Below, piece after piece: positions 34,295 to 44,749 of a stretch of 64,000 bases of DNA. The position numbers and the translations under genes are program-made. The stretch's first letter is position 1; every line of letters begins with the position of its first letter. This DNA is from Cyanobium sp. CH-040 (GTDB lineage Bacteria; Cyanobacteriota; Cyanobacteriia; PCC-6307; Cyanobiaceae), in the NCBI RefSeq assembly GCF_024346135.1, contig NZ_JAGQCJ010000006.1:1-64000 (forward strand). The letters are read 5' to 3'. Below the pieces are notes generated by a model that had not been told where the DNA came from, searched no databases, and worked only from the letters and a program-made list of their open reading frames with translations.

Positions 34295-35002
34295 CTAAGG
34301 GGACTGTTCCCCCGCCTCCCGCGCCACCAGGGCGGCGGGGGCAGGGGCGGGACGCACCCGCAGCTCGGCCCGGCGCTCCTGCTGCAGGAGGGCCAGCGCC
34401 AGCTGCTCGGTGAACAGGGCGGCGGCCTCCCGTCCGGCCGTGTCGATGCGCATCGGCTCTCCGAAGCACACCGCCGCCCGGCCGCAGGGACGGGGCCAGG
34501 GATGGCCGTAGGCGATGCCCACCGGCACCACCTGCACGGGCACGCCGCGGCTGCCGGCCAGGGCCGCGATGCGGGCCAGGCCAGGCTGCAGCAGCATCGG
34601 CTCATCGGCGTGGCGGCGGATGCGCCCCTCCGGGAACACCACCAGCTGCTCGCCCGCCTCCAGCAGCTCCACCGCATGGCGCAGGCTGCCCAGGGACGGG
34701 CGCAGCTGGTTGACGGGAAAGCAGCCGAGTCGGCGCAGAAACCAGCCCTGCAGGCCCTCCATCTCGTCGATGGTCACCATGAAGCGGCAGTCGCGGCCGG
34801 TGGCGCGGCGGCCGGCGGCGTGGGGCAGCAGCAGGCCGTCCCAGCGGGCCCTGTGGGTGGGCGCCAGAAGCACCGGCCCCCGGCGCGGCACCCGCTCGAT
34901 GCCCTCGACGCTGATGGCGCGAAACCACAGCGGCAGGGTGATGTCCTGGGTGACCAGCCTCGCCAGCGGGGCCAGCCAGGGGCTGATGCGGCTGCTGGTC
35001 AC
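34295..35002 (-). CDS. PlsC-type 1-acylglycerol-3-phosphate acyltransferase
   Basis: 235 residues. Acyltransferase motifs: APTHRARWDGLL (H-x4-D), the RRLGCFPVNQ region, and VVFPEGRIRR (glycerophosphate binding). The family makes phosphatidic acid at the membrane by acylating lysophosphatidate. The N-terminal hydrophobic stretch (WLAPLARLVTQDITLPLWF) could anchor it. Some members act on other lipids, so substrate is not certain. First gene of a two-gene minus-strand unit. Confidence 0.87.
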   Translation of the reverse strand: MTSSRISPWLAPLARLVTQDITLPLWFRAISVEGIERVPRRGPVLLAPTHRARWDGLLLPHAAGRRATGRDCRFMVTIDEMEGLQGWFLRRLGCFPVNQLRPSLGSLRHAVELLEAGEQLVVFPEGRIRRHADEPMLLQPGLARIAALAGSRGVPVQVVPVGIAYGHPWPRPCGRAAVCFGEPMRIDTAGREAAALFTEQLALALLQQERRAELRVRPAPAPAALVAREAGEQSP

Positions 35003-35304
35003 GGACGGGTGTTCACCGGCTGTTCAGGACGTTGCTGCCCACCGCTGAACCCATGGGAACGGAGTGGGGAATGGGGGAAGGCACCGGGTGAAGGACGCCG
35101 GCAGCACCGGGGCGTGATCGGGGCGTGATCGATGGGACGGGATGCACGGGCAGACTCCCGGACGCCCTGCGCATCGGTGGACGCGGGACTCGAACGGTAG
35201 GCAGCGCCGCCGCCGCTGCCGGCCCGCCGAGGGCAGTTGCCATTCCGGCGCAGCCCGGGTGCAGCCGCCGCGCTGCATAGGATCCGGGTTTGGCCGCGGG
35301 AGCG
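35003..35304. other. divergent intergenic region acyltransferase / pdxJ
   Basis: 302 bases between divergent starts. It holds an 11-bp direct duplication (CGGGGCGTGAT twice, about 35108-35129) and otherwise GC-rich sequence with no RNA gene or ORF that I can support. Promoters for both flanking transcripts must lie here, but no clear -35/-10 pair is seen. Confidence 0.4.
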
Positions 35305-36054
35305 ATGGCCAGCCTCGGCGTCAACATCGACCACATCGCCAACGTCCGCCAGGCCCGGCGCACGGTGGAACCCGATCCGGTCACCTACGCCCTGCTGGCG
35401 GAGCTGGGCGGCGCCGACGGCATCACCGTGCACCTGCGCGAGGACCGGCGCCACATCCAGGACCGCGACGTGGAACTGCTGCGGGCCACCGTGCGCAGCC
35501 GCCTCAACCTGGAGATGGCCGCCACGTCCGAGATGGAGGCGATCGCCCTGCGCATCCGTCCCGACATGGTGACCCTGGTGCCGGAGAAGCGTCAGGAGGT
35601 GACCACCGAGGGGGGCCTGGATGTGGCCGGCCAGCAGGCGGCCCTCACCGCGCTGGTGGGCCGGCTGCAGGGCGCCGGCATCGCCGTGAGCCTGTTCGTG
35701 GATGCCGAGGCCGCCCAGCTGGAGGCCAGCGCCGCCAGCGGCGCCCGCTGGGTGGAGCTGCACACCGGCACCTACGCCGAAGCCGCCTGGAGCCAGCAGC
35801 CGCGGGAACTGGCCCGCCTCAGCGAGGGCAGCTTCATCGCCCGCAGCCTGGGCCTGCGCGTGAACGCCGGCCACGGCCTCACCTATCAGAACGTGGAGCC
35901 GGTGGCGGCGATCGAGGGCATGGAGGAGCTCAACATCGGCCACACGATCGTGGCCCGGGCCCTGGCCGTGGGCCTGGAGCAGGCGGTGCGGGAGATGAAG
36001 GCGCTGGTTCAGAATCCCCGCCGCGACCCCCTGTTCGGCAGCACCCGCCCATGA
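35305..36054 (+). CDS. pdxJ: pyridoxine 5'-phosphate synthase PdxJ
   Basis: 249 residues. PdxJ condenses 1-deoxyxylulose 5-phosphate with 3-amino-2-oxopropyl phosphate to pyridoxine phosphate (DXP-dependent vitamin B6 route). Visible: [46 protein letters not shown], the Glu of [15 protein letters not shown], and the C-terminal [22 protein letters not shown] at 35305; its stop overlaps the next start by 4 nt (ATGA). Confidence 0.96.
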   Translation: MASLGVNIDHIANVRQARRTVEPDPVTYALLAELGGADGITVHLREDRRHIQDRDVELLRATVRSRLNLEMAATSEMEAIALRIRPDMVTLVPEKRQEVTTEGGLDVAGQQAALTALVGRLQGAGIAVSLFVDAEAAQLEASAASGARWVELHTGTYAEAAWSQQPRELARLSEGSFIARSLGLRVNAGHGLTYQNVEPVAAIEGMEELNIGHTIVARALAVGLEQAVREMKALVQNPRRDPLFGSTRP

Positions 36055-36368
36055 CCACCTACCACTTCGTGGCCGCCAGCGAGCGCTTCCTCACCGAGGA
36101 GGAGCCCCTCGAGGAGGTGCTGCGCGAGCGGGTGCGCCACTACGGGGAGCAGGGCAAGGCGATCGACTTCTGGCTGGTGCGCCGGCCCGCCTTTCTGGAC
36201 AGTGCGGCGCTGGCGGGCCGCACGCAGACGGTTCCCCGGCCGGCCGCCGCGGTGGTGTCCACGGACGAGAAGTTCATCACCTTCCTCAAGCTGCGCCTGG
36301 AGTTCGTGTTCAGGGGCAGCTTCGAGGCCCCCAGCGCCGCCATTCCCGACGCCCTGGCCAGCGCCTGA
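36051..36368 (+). CDS. DUF2488 family protein (MgPME-cyclase complex type)
   Basis: 105 residues: [56 protein letters not shown]. This small family is conserved in cyanobacteria and plastids. Annotation pipelines name it MgPME-cyclase complex protein, but direct evidence of a role in chlorophyll cyclisation is limited. It is coupled to pdxJ by a 4-nt overlap. Confidence 0.82.
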   Translation: MTTYHFVAASERFLTEEEPLEEVLRERVRHYGEQGKAIDFWLVRRPAFLDSAALAGRTQTVPRPAAAVVSTDEKFITFLKLRLEFVFRGSFEAPSAAIPDALASA

Positions 36369-36427
36369 GCCCCACGCCCGGACCGGCACCGTCCCTCAAC
36401 CGCACCGACCCGCAACGGCGCCCACCC

Positions 36428-36781
36428 TCAGAAGAGCCCGAAGAAGCGTCGACGGGGTTGCTCGCCATCCGCCCTCTCCGTCTCGGCGTCGGGCTTGCGG
36501 CGCCCCTGACCGCCGTCCTGCTGGTAGCGGGGCTTGTTGTCGCCGATGGTGAGCAGCGCCTCCTTGTTCTTCCACCACACCCAGTCGCGGATGGGGGGGG
36601 TGTTGGCCAGTTGCTCGCGGGTGAGGCCGAGGCCCAGCTTGGCGGAGGCATCCAGCAGCACATCGAGCATCTGCTCGCCGTCGCTGCAGCGGGCCAGGGC
36701 CTCATTGGTGCGCTTGGCCCCGTTGAGCGCCTTCACCAGGGCCTTCACCCGCTGCGTCACCGGCATCGACTGAGGATCCAT
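36428..36781 (-). CDS. small Nif11-like helical protein
   Basis: 117 residues. The N-terminal 75 residues (VTQRVKALVKALNGAKRTNE; DGEQMLDVLLDASAKLGLGL; TREQL) have the spacing of Nif11-type helical domains found in cyanobacterial leader peptides, but similarity is only suggestive. The C-terminal third is polar and Arg/Glu-rich, ending RRRFFGLF. No double-Gly leader motif is seen, so a bacteriocin-precursor role is not supported. Function unknown. Confidence 0.6.
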   Translation of the reverse strand: MDPQSMPVTQRVKALVKALNGAKRTNEALARCSDGEQMLDVLLDASAKLGLGLTREQLANTPPIRDWVWWKNKEALLTIGDNKPRYQQDGGQGRRKPDAETERADGEQPRRRFFGLF

Positions 36782-36893
36782 GGGCCATGCCCGGGGCAGC
36801 TGGGGCCGACCGTACCAAGGGCGGGCGACGAAACCAGGGGTTGGATGACAGGTGACCCGCCGGCGTTCAGACTGTGTTCATCGCCACAATCCG

Positions 36894-37592
36894 ATGCAGC
36901 CCCGCTCACGTCCAGCCCGTCACTGGGTCGTCGGGGACGTTCATGGCTGCGCCGAATCCCTGCACCGGCTGGTGAGCCTGCTGCCGGCCGACGACCGGCT
37001 GGTGCTCTGTGGCGACGTGATCAACCGCGGCCCGCAGATCCGCCGCGCCATGGAGCTGGCCTGGGACCTGGTGCGCAGCGGCCGTGCCGTGTGGCTGCAG
37101 GGCAATCACGAGGCCGATCTGGTGGCCGACCTCCGCCGCGACGACCCCCAGAGCCTCACCCGCCTGGCCGGCTGCGACACCTACCGGCAGCTGGGTGGTC
37201 CTCTCTGCCGGCTCTGGCGGCGCCGCCTCGAGAGCCTGCCCAGCGTCTATCCGGGCCGCGGCTGGGTGGCCACCCATGCCGGCTTCGATCCCCACAGCTG
37301 GCAGCCCGACCTGAACATCAGGGCCCCGTTCTGGCACGCCTACGACGGCCGCTACGGGCAGGTGGTGGTGGGTCACACGCCTGGCCTCAGCGTGCGCCGC
37401 CATGGCGCCATCGTGATGGTGGACACCGGCGCCTGCTACGGCGGCGAACTCACCGCCTACTGCCCGGAGACCTCCGCCCTGGTGCGGGTGCCGGGGCCGC
37501 AACCGGCGCTGCCGCCGGCGCTGCCCCCCGCCATGCGTGCCCAGCTGGAATCCCTGCAGGCCAAGCCGCCCCTGCTGGGCGCTCCGCGCTGA
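36894..37592 (+). CDS. PPP-family metallophosphoesterase
   Basis: 232 residues from the ATG at 36894 (an in-frame GTG lies 42 nt upstream). Metal-binding signatures of the Ser/Thr phosphatase/ApaH superfamily: VVGDVHGC, LCGDVINRGP and LQGNHEAD, then VATHAGFDP and VVGHTPGLSV. These coordinate two metals. Possible substrates include phosphoproteins or dinucleoside tetraphosphates; length fits bacterial PrpA/ApaH-like enzymes. It lies 12 nt before recC. Confidence 0.87.
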   Translation: MQPRSRPARHWVVGDVHGCAESLHRLVSLLPADDRLVLCGDVINRGPQIRRAMELAWDLVRSGRAVWLQGNHEADLVADLRRDDPQSLTRLAGCDTYRQLGGPLCRLWRRRLESLPSVYPGRGWVATHAGFDPHSWQPDLNIRAPFWHAYDGRYGQVVVGHTPGLSVRRHGAIVMVDTGACYGGELTAYCPETSALVRVPGPQPALPPALPPAMRAQLESLQAKPPLLGAPR

Positions 37593-37604
37593 AGGCCTGC
37601 AGCC

Positions 37605-40600
37605 TTGCTCACCGTCTTCCGCAGCAACAGGGCCGAACTTCTCGCCAGTGTGCTGGCCACCCAGCTGCGGCTGGCCCCACCGCCTCCCTTCGAGCAGGTG
37701 CAGGTGCTGGTCAACACCTGGCCCACCAGCCGCTGGCTGGGGGAGCAGCTGGCCCTGGGGCTGGGCGATCCCGAGGCGCCCTTCGCAGATGGGGTGGCCG
37801 CCAACCTGCGCTTCCCCTTTCCCGGCACGCACCTGCGCCAGCTGGTGGATCAGCTGCTGGCCGATGCGCCCGGGCCCGCGCCCGCCCCGGACCGGGACCC
37901 CTGGCGGGCCGCCGACCTGGTGTGGCCGCTGCTGGACCTGCTGCCGGCGCTGATCGCCCGTCCGGAAGCCGCGGCGCTGCGGCGCTGGCTGGCACAGCGG
38001 GGCCCGGGGGATGGAGCGCCACCGCCCGGGGACCGGCTGGCCCTGGATCGGCCCCTCTGGCAGCTGGCCCGCGCCATCGCCGACGCCTTCGACGACTACA
38101 CCCTCTACCGCCCGGAGCTGCTGGCGGCCTGGCTGGACGGCCGGGCGCTCGACGACCGGGGGCAGCCCCTGCCCGCCGCGCAACGCTGGCAGCCGCTGCT
38201 GTTCGGGGCCCTGGCCGAGCGGCTCGGCCGGCCGCCCTTCGGGCTGCAGGTGCGCACGGCGATCAGCAGGCTGCAGGAGGCCGCCGCCGGTGCCGTCCCC
38301 CTGGCGCGGCCGCTGCCCGATCCCGTGCGCCTGTTCGGCCTGAGCAGCATGGCGCCCGTGCAGGTGGAGCTTCTGCAGGCGCTTTCCGGCCTGGTGCAGG
38401 TGGAGCTCTACCTGCTCACCCCCTGCCGCGAGCTGTGGCGCCGCGGCGACCGGGCCGCCGGCGCGCCCCTGGGGGAGGACTGGCTGCTGGAGGCGCCGCG
38501 GCTGGAGGCGCGCTTCGGCCGCCTGGGGGCCGAGTTCCAGCAGCTGCTGGAGGGCACCGGCGCGGAGCAGCTGGGCCGGTGGCAGGAACGGGATCTGTTC
38601 GTGGGTGCCGCCAGCGCGGCGGAGCACGCCGGCCGCAGCCCCACCCTGCTGGAGCAGCTGCAGGAGCAGCTGGTGGATCCGGAGCTGCGGCGGGCGCTGG
38701 AGCTGCGCGCCGACGACCAGTCGCTGGAATTCCTGGCCTGCCCGGGGCTCCTGCGCCAGGTGCAGATCGTGCGCGACCGGGTGTTGCAGCTGATGGCCGC
38801 CGATCCCAGCCTCGCCCCCCGCGACGTGCTGGTGATGACGCCCCAGGTGGATGCCTTCGCGCCGCTGGTGGCGGCCGTGTTCGGCGATGGGGCCGCCACC
38901 GGCGTGGCGTTGCCCTGGCGCCTCACCGACCGCAGCCAGCAGAGCGATCCGGGCATCGCCCAGGGGCTGCTCGCCCTGCTGGAGCTCGGTGGCGAGCGGC
39001 TCACCGCCTCGGCCTTCGAGGGGCTGCTGGCCTGCACGCCGCTGCTGGCGGCCCACGGCATCGACCCGGGCGAGGCCGGCGCGATCGTCGCCCTGCTGCA
39101 GCGGGCCGGGTTCCGCTGGGGCCTCGACGGCCGCGCCCGCGGCGGCGATCCCGCCCACAGCCTCGCCTGGGCCATCGACCGGCTGGTGCTGGGGCTGGTG
39201 CTGCCGGAGCAGCCGGGTCTGGCGCCGGCCGACACCGCGCCGCTGGCCATGGGCCTCAGCCTGGACGAGCAATCGCGCTGGCTCGCCCTGCTGCTGGGGT
39301 TGCGGCGGGCCCTGACGCAGCTGGAGCAACCCCGCACCCCCGCCGGCTGGGGGGCTCTGCTGCGCCAGCTGCTGCCGGAGCTGTTCGGCGACGGGGGCGA
39401 GCGGGCCTGGGACCTGCAGGCCGTCCACAACGCCCTGGCTGACTGGCTGGCGGCGGCCGGCGCCAGCGCCCTGGAGCTGCCGGCCGCGGTGGTGGCCGAG
39501 GTGCTGGGGGAGCGGCTGGCCGCCGACAGCGGCCGCTTCGGCCACCGCTCCGGTGCCCTCACGGTGAGCGGTCTGGAGCCGATGCGCGCCATTCCCCACC
39601 GGGTGATCGTGCTGATGGGCCTCGATGGCGGCAGCTTTCCCCGCCAGCGGGAGCGGCCCGGGTTCCACCTGATGGAGCACGGGCGCCGCCTCGGCGATCC
39701 CAGCCCCGCCGACCAGGACCGCTACGTGCTGCTCGAGAGCCTGCTCTCGGCCCGCCAGCACCTGCTGATCACCTGGAGCAGCCGCGACAGCCGCACCGGC
39801 GAGAACCTGATGCCCTGCACCCCCGTGCGCCAGTGGCTGGCGCTGCTGGAGCAGGAGCTGGGTGCCGAGGCCATGGCCCGGGTGCTGCGCGAACCGGCCG
39901 CCAATCCCCTGGAGCGGCGCAACTTCCTCACCGAGGCGGGGCGGCCGCCGATCTGCAGCGACCGGCGCCTGCTGCAGGCCCGCCGTCTGCTGGAGGAGGG
40001 GCGTTTCGCGCCGCCGACGCCCCTGGCCCGACAGCCTTCGGCTGCGGCGGCCGGCGCCGTGATGCCGACCACCGAGCAGGCCGCCCACGCCGACCTGCTG
40101 GCCTGGCTGCAGGCTCCCCAGGCCGCGTGGCTGGAGAGTCTTGGTCTGCGGCCCCGGGAATGGGCCCAGCAGGTGCTGGATCGCGAGGCCCTCGCCCTGG
40201 ACGAGCGGCAGCGCGCCCGTCTGCTGCGCGAGGCCCTGCAGCGGCCCGAGCCGGAGATGGCTCCGGACTGGGTGGCGGAGCAGCGCGGCCGGGGCATCCT
40301 GCCGGCCGGCGCCGCCGCGCACCTGGAGGCCGGCCGGCTCGATCAGCGCTGGCTCTCCCTGCAGGCGGTGCTGCGGGAGCTGGGCGAGGAGCGATCCGGA
40401 GAGGCGACCGCGGCCGGTCTTGCGGCCACGCTGAGCTGGCGCGGCGGCCGGCTGGTGCTGGTGCACACCGCCCGGCCGCGGCCCGCCAAGCGGCTGGAGC
40501 TGTGGCTGGTGCTGCTGCTGGCCTGCGCCGCCGATCAGCAGCCCCGTGAAGCCCTGCTGGTGGGCCGCGACGGGCACGCGTTCCGGCGGCTGGAGACCCT

Positions 40601-40946
40601 CACCCCCCTGCCGGCCGCCGCCGCCGCCGTCCGGCTGGAGCAGCTGCGGGAGCTGCGCGAGCGGCACCGCCAGCGTTGCTGGCCGGCGCCGCCGCTCACG
40701 GGCTGGGCCTGGGCCGAGGCCGAGTGGCGCCGGCCGGGCAGCGGCTTCAGGGCGGCCGTGGGCGCCTGGGAAGGGGGCTTCGGGGGGCCGGGCGAACGGG
40801 AGGAGGAGGTGATGGCCTTCTGTTTCGGCAGCGGCACCACCACCCGGGAGCTGCTGGGCGGGGACTGCGGGCCGGCCGCCCAGCAGCTGCTGACCCCGCT
40901 GCTGGAGCAGCGCAGCGTGGAGAAAACGGGAGGCCGGAGGCGGTGA
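37605..40946 (+). CDS. recC: RecBCD subunit RecC (exodeoxyribonuclease V gamma)
   Basis: 1113 residues from a TTG start. RecC holds the complex together and recognises Chi during double-strand break processing. Family features: LTVFRSNRAELLASVLA at the start, NTWPTSRWLGEQLALGLG, and the inactivated helicase-like domains (VVMTPQVDAFAPLV-like segment around 410; LTVSGLEPMRAIPHRVIVLMG). The nuclease-like C-terminal domain is shorter than in E. coli. Stop overlaps recB by 4 nt (GTGA). Confidence 0.93.
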   Translation: MLTVFRSNRAELLASVLATQLRLAPPPPFEQVQVLVNTWPTSRWLGEQLALGLGDPEAPFADGVAANLRFPFPGTHLRQLVDQLLADAPGPAPAPDRDPWRAADLVWPLLDLLPALIARPEAAALRRWLAQRGPGDGAPPPGDRLALDRPLWQLARAIADAFDDYTLYRPELLAAWLDGRALDDRGQPLPAAQRWQPLLFGALAERLGRPPFGLQVRTAISRLQEAAAGAVPLARPLPDPVRLFGLSSMAPVQVELLQALSGLVQVELYLLTPCRELWRRGDRAAGAPLGEDWLLEAPRLEARFGRLGAEFQQLLEGTGAEQLGRWQERDLFVGAASAAEHAGRSPTLLEQLQEQLVDPELRRALELRADDQSLEFLACPGLLRQVQIVRDRVLQLMAADPSLAPRDVLVMTPQVDAFAPLVAAVFGDGAATGVALPWRLTDRSQQSDPGIAQGLLALLELGGERLTASAFEGLLACTPLLAAHGIDPGEAGAIVALLQRAGFRWGLDGRARGGDPAHSLAWAIDRLVLGLVLPEQPGLAPADTAPLAMGLSLDEQSRWLALLLGLRRALTQLEQPRTPAGWGALLRQLLPELFGDGGERAWDLQAVHNALADWLAAAGASALELPAAVVAEVLGERLAADSGRFGHRSGALTVSGLEPMRAIPHRVIVLMGLDGGSFPRQRERPGFHLMEHGRRLGDPSPADQDRYVLLESLLSARQHLLITWSSRDSRTGENLMPCTPVRQWLALLEQELGAEAMARVLREPAANPLERRNFLTEAGRPPICSDRRLLQARRLLEEGRFAPPTPLARQPSAAAAGAVMPTTEQAAHADLLAWLQAPQAAWLESLGLRPREWAQQVLDREALALDERQRARLLREALQRPEPEMAPDWVAEQRGRGILPAGAAAHLEAGRLDQRWLSLQAVLRELGEERSGEATAAGLAATLSWRGGRLVLVHTARPRPAKRLELWLVLLLACAADQQPREALLVGRDGHAFRRLETLTPLPAAAAAVRLEQLRELRERHRQRCWPAPPLTGWAWAEAEWRRPGSGFRAAVGAWEGGFGGPGEREEEVMAFCFGSGTTTRELLGGDCGPAAQQLLTPLLEQRSVEKTGGRRR

Positions 40947-43900
40947 GCACAGCTGAGAGCGCAGGGGTGGCGAGCGAGGCGTTGCCGGACTTCGACGCCA
41001 ACGGCCTGCCCCTGGAGCCGGGGGTGCTGCTGCTGGAGGCCAGTGCCGGCACCGGCAAGACCTTCGCCCTGGCCCACCTGGTGCTGCGGCTGGTGACCCG
41101 CCCCGCCGCCCCCCTCCCCCTGGAGCGCCTGCTGGTGGTGACCTTCACCGAGGCGGCGGCGGCGGAGCTGCGCGACCGCATCGCCCGGCGTCTGCAGCAG
41201 GCCCTGGCGGCGCTGGAGGTGGAGGCCGGGGCTCCGTGCGCACCGGCCGTGGATGCCCTGCTGGGGCAGTGGCTGGCGGAGCAGCCCGGCGACGGGCACC
41301 AGCGGCAGCGCCTGCGCGGGCTGCTGCTGCTGGCGCTCGAGGCCCTCGACCGGGCCGACATCACCACCATCCACGGCTTCTGTCGCCGCACCCTGCAGCG
41401 CCAGGCGCTGGAGGCGGGGCTGGGGCCCGCGCCGGAGCTGGAGAGCGATGACGGCGAACGGGCCGCCGAGGTGATCCACGACCTCTGGCAGCAGCAGCTG
41501 CTGCGCCTGCCTCCGGGACTGCAGGCGGGCCTGGAGCGGCAGGGGATCACCCCGGAGCTGCTGGAGACGCTGCTGCTGCGCCTCGACGGCGATCCGGCGC
41601 TGGAGCTCGACCCCCTGCCGGCGGAGCTCGGCCCCGCGGCGGAGCTGGCCGACCGGCTGCCGGCCCTGTGGGAGCAGCGCTGGCGGACCTTCAGGGCGGC
41701 CTGGGGGGAGCGCGCCGAGGCCCTCGAGCAGGCCTTCCGCCAGGCCGCGGCCGACCTGCGCTCCCGCGGCGCCACGGACACCAAGCCCTACGCGGCCAGA
41801 CCCACCCGCGACCGGGTGGCGGAGGTCAACGCCTGGATCGGCGCCTGCGAGGCCGCCGGGGCGGTGCCGGGCTACGGGGAGGTGCTGGAGCAGGAGCTGC
41901 TGCGCGACTACTTCCATCCGGCCCCGTTCACCAGGCGGGCCGCCGGCTGCGAAGGCGAGGCCGTGACGCTGCCGGAGCGGCCCCTGCTGGAGGCGATCGC
42001 CGCCCTGGTGGACGGCCCGGCCGAACTGGTGCTCCTCCACGCCCTGCACCGGGGCCGCGCCGAGCTGGCGCGGCGGCGACGGGCCAGCGGCCGCATGAGC
42101 TTCGGCGACCTGCTGGCCGCCCTCGATCCCGGCCCCGATGGAGACCGGCAGCAGGCCCTGCTGGCGGCGGTGGCGGACCGCTACGGGGTGGCCCTGATCG
42201 ACGAGTTCCAGGACACCGATCCGATCCAGTGGCGGATCCTGGAGCGCGCCTTCGTGGCCCCCGCCGGCGAGCCCCCCCGCCACCTGCTGGTGATGGTGGG
42301 GGATCCCAAGCAGGCCATCTACCGCTTCCGCGGCGGCGAGCTGGCCACCTACCGCCAGGCACGTCAGCGGGCGGATGCCGTCTATGGGCTGCGCGAGAAC
42401 CGGCGCTCCTCGGCGCCCCTGGTGGCGGCCCTCAACGCCCTGATGGCCCCCGGCCTGGAGCGCTCCCGGCTGCCCGTGCCGGCGGTGCTGGCGCGGGCGG
42501 AGAAGGGTGAGCTGCTGCTGGAGCCGGATGAATCGCCCCTGCAGCTGCTGCCCCTGGGCGACGACGAGGAGATCCCGGCCCAGGTGGCCGCCCTCTGTCT
42601 GCAGCTGCTGCAGCGGGATCTGCAGCTGCAGATCCCGGGGGCGGCCGGGGAGCTGCGCCGGCGGCCCCTGGGCCCGGGCGAACTGGGCCTGCTGGTGACC
42701 AGCCACCGCCAGGCCGAGCTGCTGCGCCGTGCCCTCGAGCAGCGGGGCCTGCCCAGCCGGCTGGTGAGCCGCGGCGATGTGCTGGCCAGCGAGGCCGCCG
42801 CTGCCCTGCAGCGGCTGCTGGATGCCCTGGCCGATCCGGGAGACGGGGGGCGGCAGCGCCTGCTGGCGGCCTCGCCGTTGCTGGGCTGGGTCGCGGCACA
42901 GCTGGCGGAGGCCCCCGCCGCGGACTGGGAGCGCCTGGCCGACCGGCTGGCGCAGCTGGCCGGCCGGCTGGAGCACGACGGGCTGCTCGCCTGCCTGGGC
43001 GACCTGCTCAGCACCGAGGGGCTGGCCCGGCTGTCCCTGGGAGGGCGGCTGCTGGCCGATCTGCAGCAGGCCGCCGAACTGGTGCAGGAGCGCATGCATC
43101 AGCTGGGCCTGGGGGCGGCCGCGGCCGCCGACTGGCTGCGCCACCAGCGGCTCGAGCCGGAGCGGCGCGTGCCGGAGGAGCGCCAGCTCAACAGCACGGC
43201 TGCCGATGCCGCCATCGCCGTGGTCACCGTGCACCGCAGCAAGGGGCTGGAGTATCCGGTGGTGATCTGCCCCTACCTGTGGCGGGCCACTGCGGCTCCC
43301 ACCGGCAGCGCCGGCGAACTGGGCCGGCGCTGGCTGCCGCCCGGCGCCGGCGCACCGCGGCTGGATCTGCACCGCTCCCCCCACTGGGGCCGGGGCCGGC
43401 AGGCGGCCCAGGCCGACCTGGCGGCGGCGCAGCAGGAAGCCGAGCGCCTGGCCTATGTGGCCGCCACCCGGGCGCGCCACCTCCTGGTGCTGGGCTGGCG
43501 TGACGACGAGCGCCACAGCGCCAATCCCCTCGCCCCCTGGCTGCTGGCCGGCGGGCAGCTGCGCAGCGGCGCGTCGCTGCCCCTGGCGCTGCTGGATCCG
43601 CAGCGCCTGCCGGCGGCCGGGGAACGCTGGCGGCCACCAGCCCCCGAGGGCGCGCTGCAGGCCGGCCCCCTGCCCGGCCACCGCCTCGACACCAGCTGGG
43701 GCCGCAGCAGCTACTCCAGCTGGGTGCACGGGGGCGCCGATGCCCCCCCTGCGGCCCTGGAGGAGGGACGGGACACGGGCGACGAAGCCGGCGACGACAG
43801 CGGCGCCGATGCCGGCGAGGGTGCATCGGCAGATGAGGGTGCAGCTGGAGATGCTGAAGGCTGCGCGGAAGGTTGGGACCGTCAGGGGCCCCTGGCCGGC

Positions 43901-44749
43901 TTCCCCCGGGGCGCCGGGCCCGGTGAGGCGCTGCACCGGATCCTGGAGCGGCTCGACTACGGCCGGAGCGCCCTGGAGCCGGAACCCCAGATCCTGATCC
44001 AAGCCGAGCTGGAACGGGCCGGGCTGGCCCAGGAGCAGCCGCAGGCCCTGGCCCTGGGCCTCGAGCGCCTGCGGCTCACCCCGCTCGGGGGCGCCCTCGG
44101 CCGCTTCCGGCTGGCGGAGCTGGCCCCGCAGGAGCGGCTGAACGAGATGAACTTCGACCTGCCCCTGGCCGTGCCGACCGGGACGGACGGTCGGCGGGAC
44201 GCCACCCACCGCCAGGCCCCGCCACAGGTGCGCAGCGCCGCCCTGGCCCGCTGTTTCCGCACGCACCCGGGGGGCCTGTTCGGCACGGGCTACGCCGACC
44301 GCCTGGAGAGCCTGGAGATCGCCGGGCGGGGCTTTCTCACGGGCTCGATCGATCTCGTGTTCCGCCAGGGCGAACGCTGGTGGGTGCTCGACTGGAAGAG
44401 CAACTGGCTGGGGGAACGGGATGCCGCCGGGGCCCCGATGGCCTGCGGCCCGGCCCACTACGGCGAGCGGGCGATGGCGGAGCTGATGCGTGCCAGCCAC
44501 TACCCCCTGCAGGCCCATCTCTATCTGGTGGCGCTGCACCGCTACCTGCGCTGGCGGCTGCCGGGTTATGCGCCGGAGCAGCATCTGGGCGGCTACGTGT
44601 ATGTGTTCCTGCGCGGGGTGCCGGGCCCGGAGCCCCGGGCCGAGGCCCTGGCCAGGGCGGGCGGCACGGTGCCGGGCGTGCTGGTTGAACAGCCGCCGCC
44701 GGCTCGGGTGCAGGCGCTCGATGCGCTGCTGCGGGAGGGGGGGCGATGA
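40943..44749 (+). CDS. recB: RecBCD subunit RecB (helicase-nuclease)
   Basis: 1268 residues from the GTG at 40943. RecB is the 3'-5' SF1A helicase and the nuclease of exonuclease V. Walker A ASAGTGKT (33-40), LLVVTFTEAAAAELRDRI, TTIHGFCRR, Walker B ALIDEFQDTDP, VGDPKQAIYRFRGG and HRSKGLEYPVVICP are present. The C-terminal RecB nuclease motif is VLDWKSNWLG. An acidic Asp/Gly/Ala-rich linker (about 950-985) precedes the nuclease domain. Overlaps recC and recD by 4 nt each. Confidence 0.95.
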   Translation: MSTAESAGVASEALPDFDANGLPLEPGVLLLEASAGTGKTFALAHLVLRLVTRPAAPLPLERLLVVTFTEAAAAELRDRIARRLQQALAALEVEAGAPCAPAVDALLGQWLAEQPGDGHQRQRLRGLLLLALEALDRADITTIHGFCRRTLQRQALEAGLGPAPELESDDGERAAEVIHDLWQQQLLRLPPGLQAGLERQGITPELLETLLLRLDGDPALELDPLPAELGPAAELADRLPALWEQRWRTFRAAWGERAEALEQAFRQAAADLRSRGATDTKPYAARPTRDRVAEVNAWIGACEAAGAVPGYGEVLEQELLRDYFHPAPFTRRAAGCEGEAVTLPERPLLEAIAALVDGPAELVLLHALHRGRAELARRRRASGRMSFGDLLAALDPGPDGDRQQALLAAVADRYGVALIDEFQDTDPIQWRILERAFVAPAGEPPRHLLVMVGDPKQAIYRFRGGELATYRQARQRADAVYGLRENRRSSAPLVAALNALMAPGLERSRLPVPAVLARAEKGELLLEPDESPLQLLPLGDDEEIPAQVAALCLQLLQRDLQLQIPGAAGELRRRPLGPGELGLLVTSHRQAELLRRALEQRGLPSRLVSRGDVLASEAAAALQRLLDALADPGDGGRQRLLAASPLLGWVAAQLAEAPAADWERLADRLAQLAGRLEHDGLLACLGDLLSTEGLARLSLGGRLLADLQQAAELVQERMHQLGLGAAAAADWLRHQRLEPERRVPEERQLNSTAADAAIAVVTVHRSKGLEYPVVICPYLWRATAAPTGSAGELGRRWLPPGAGAPRLDLHRSPHWGRGRQAAQADLAAAQQEAERLAYVAATRARHLLVLGWRDDERHSANPLAPWLLAGGQLRSGASLPLALLDPQRLPAAGERWRPPAPEGALQAGPLPGHRLDTSWGRSSYSSWVHGGADAPPAALEEGRDTGDEAGDDSGADAGEGASADEGAAGDAEGCAEGWDRQGPLAGFPRGAGPGEALHRILERLDYGRSALEPEPQILIQAELERAGLAQEQPQALALGLERLRLTPLGGALGRFRLAELAPQERLNEMNFDLPLAVPTGTDGRRDATHRQAPPQVRSAALARCFRTHPGGLFGTGYADRLESLEIAGRGFLTGSIDLVFRQGERWWVLDWKSNWLGERDAAGAPMACGPAHYGERAMAELMRASHYPLQAHLYLVALHRYLRWRLPGYAPEQHLGGYVYVFLRGVPGPEPRAEALARAGGTVPGVLVEQPPPARVQALDALLREGGR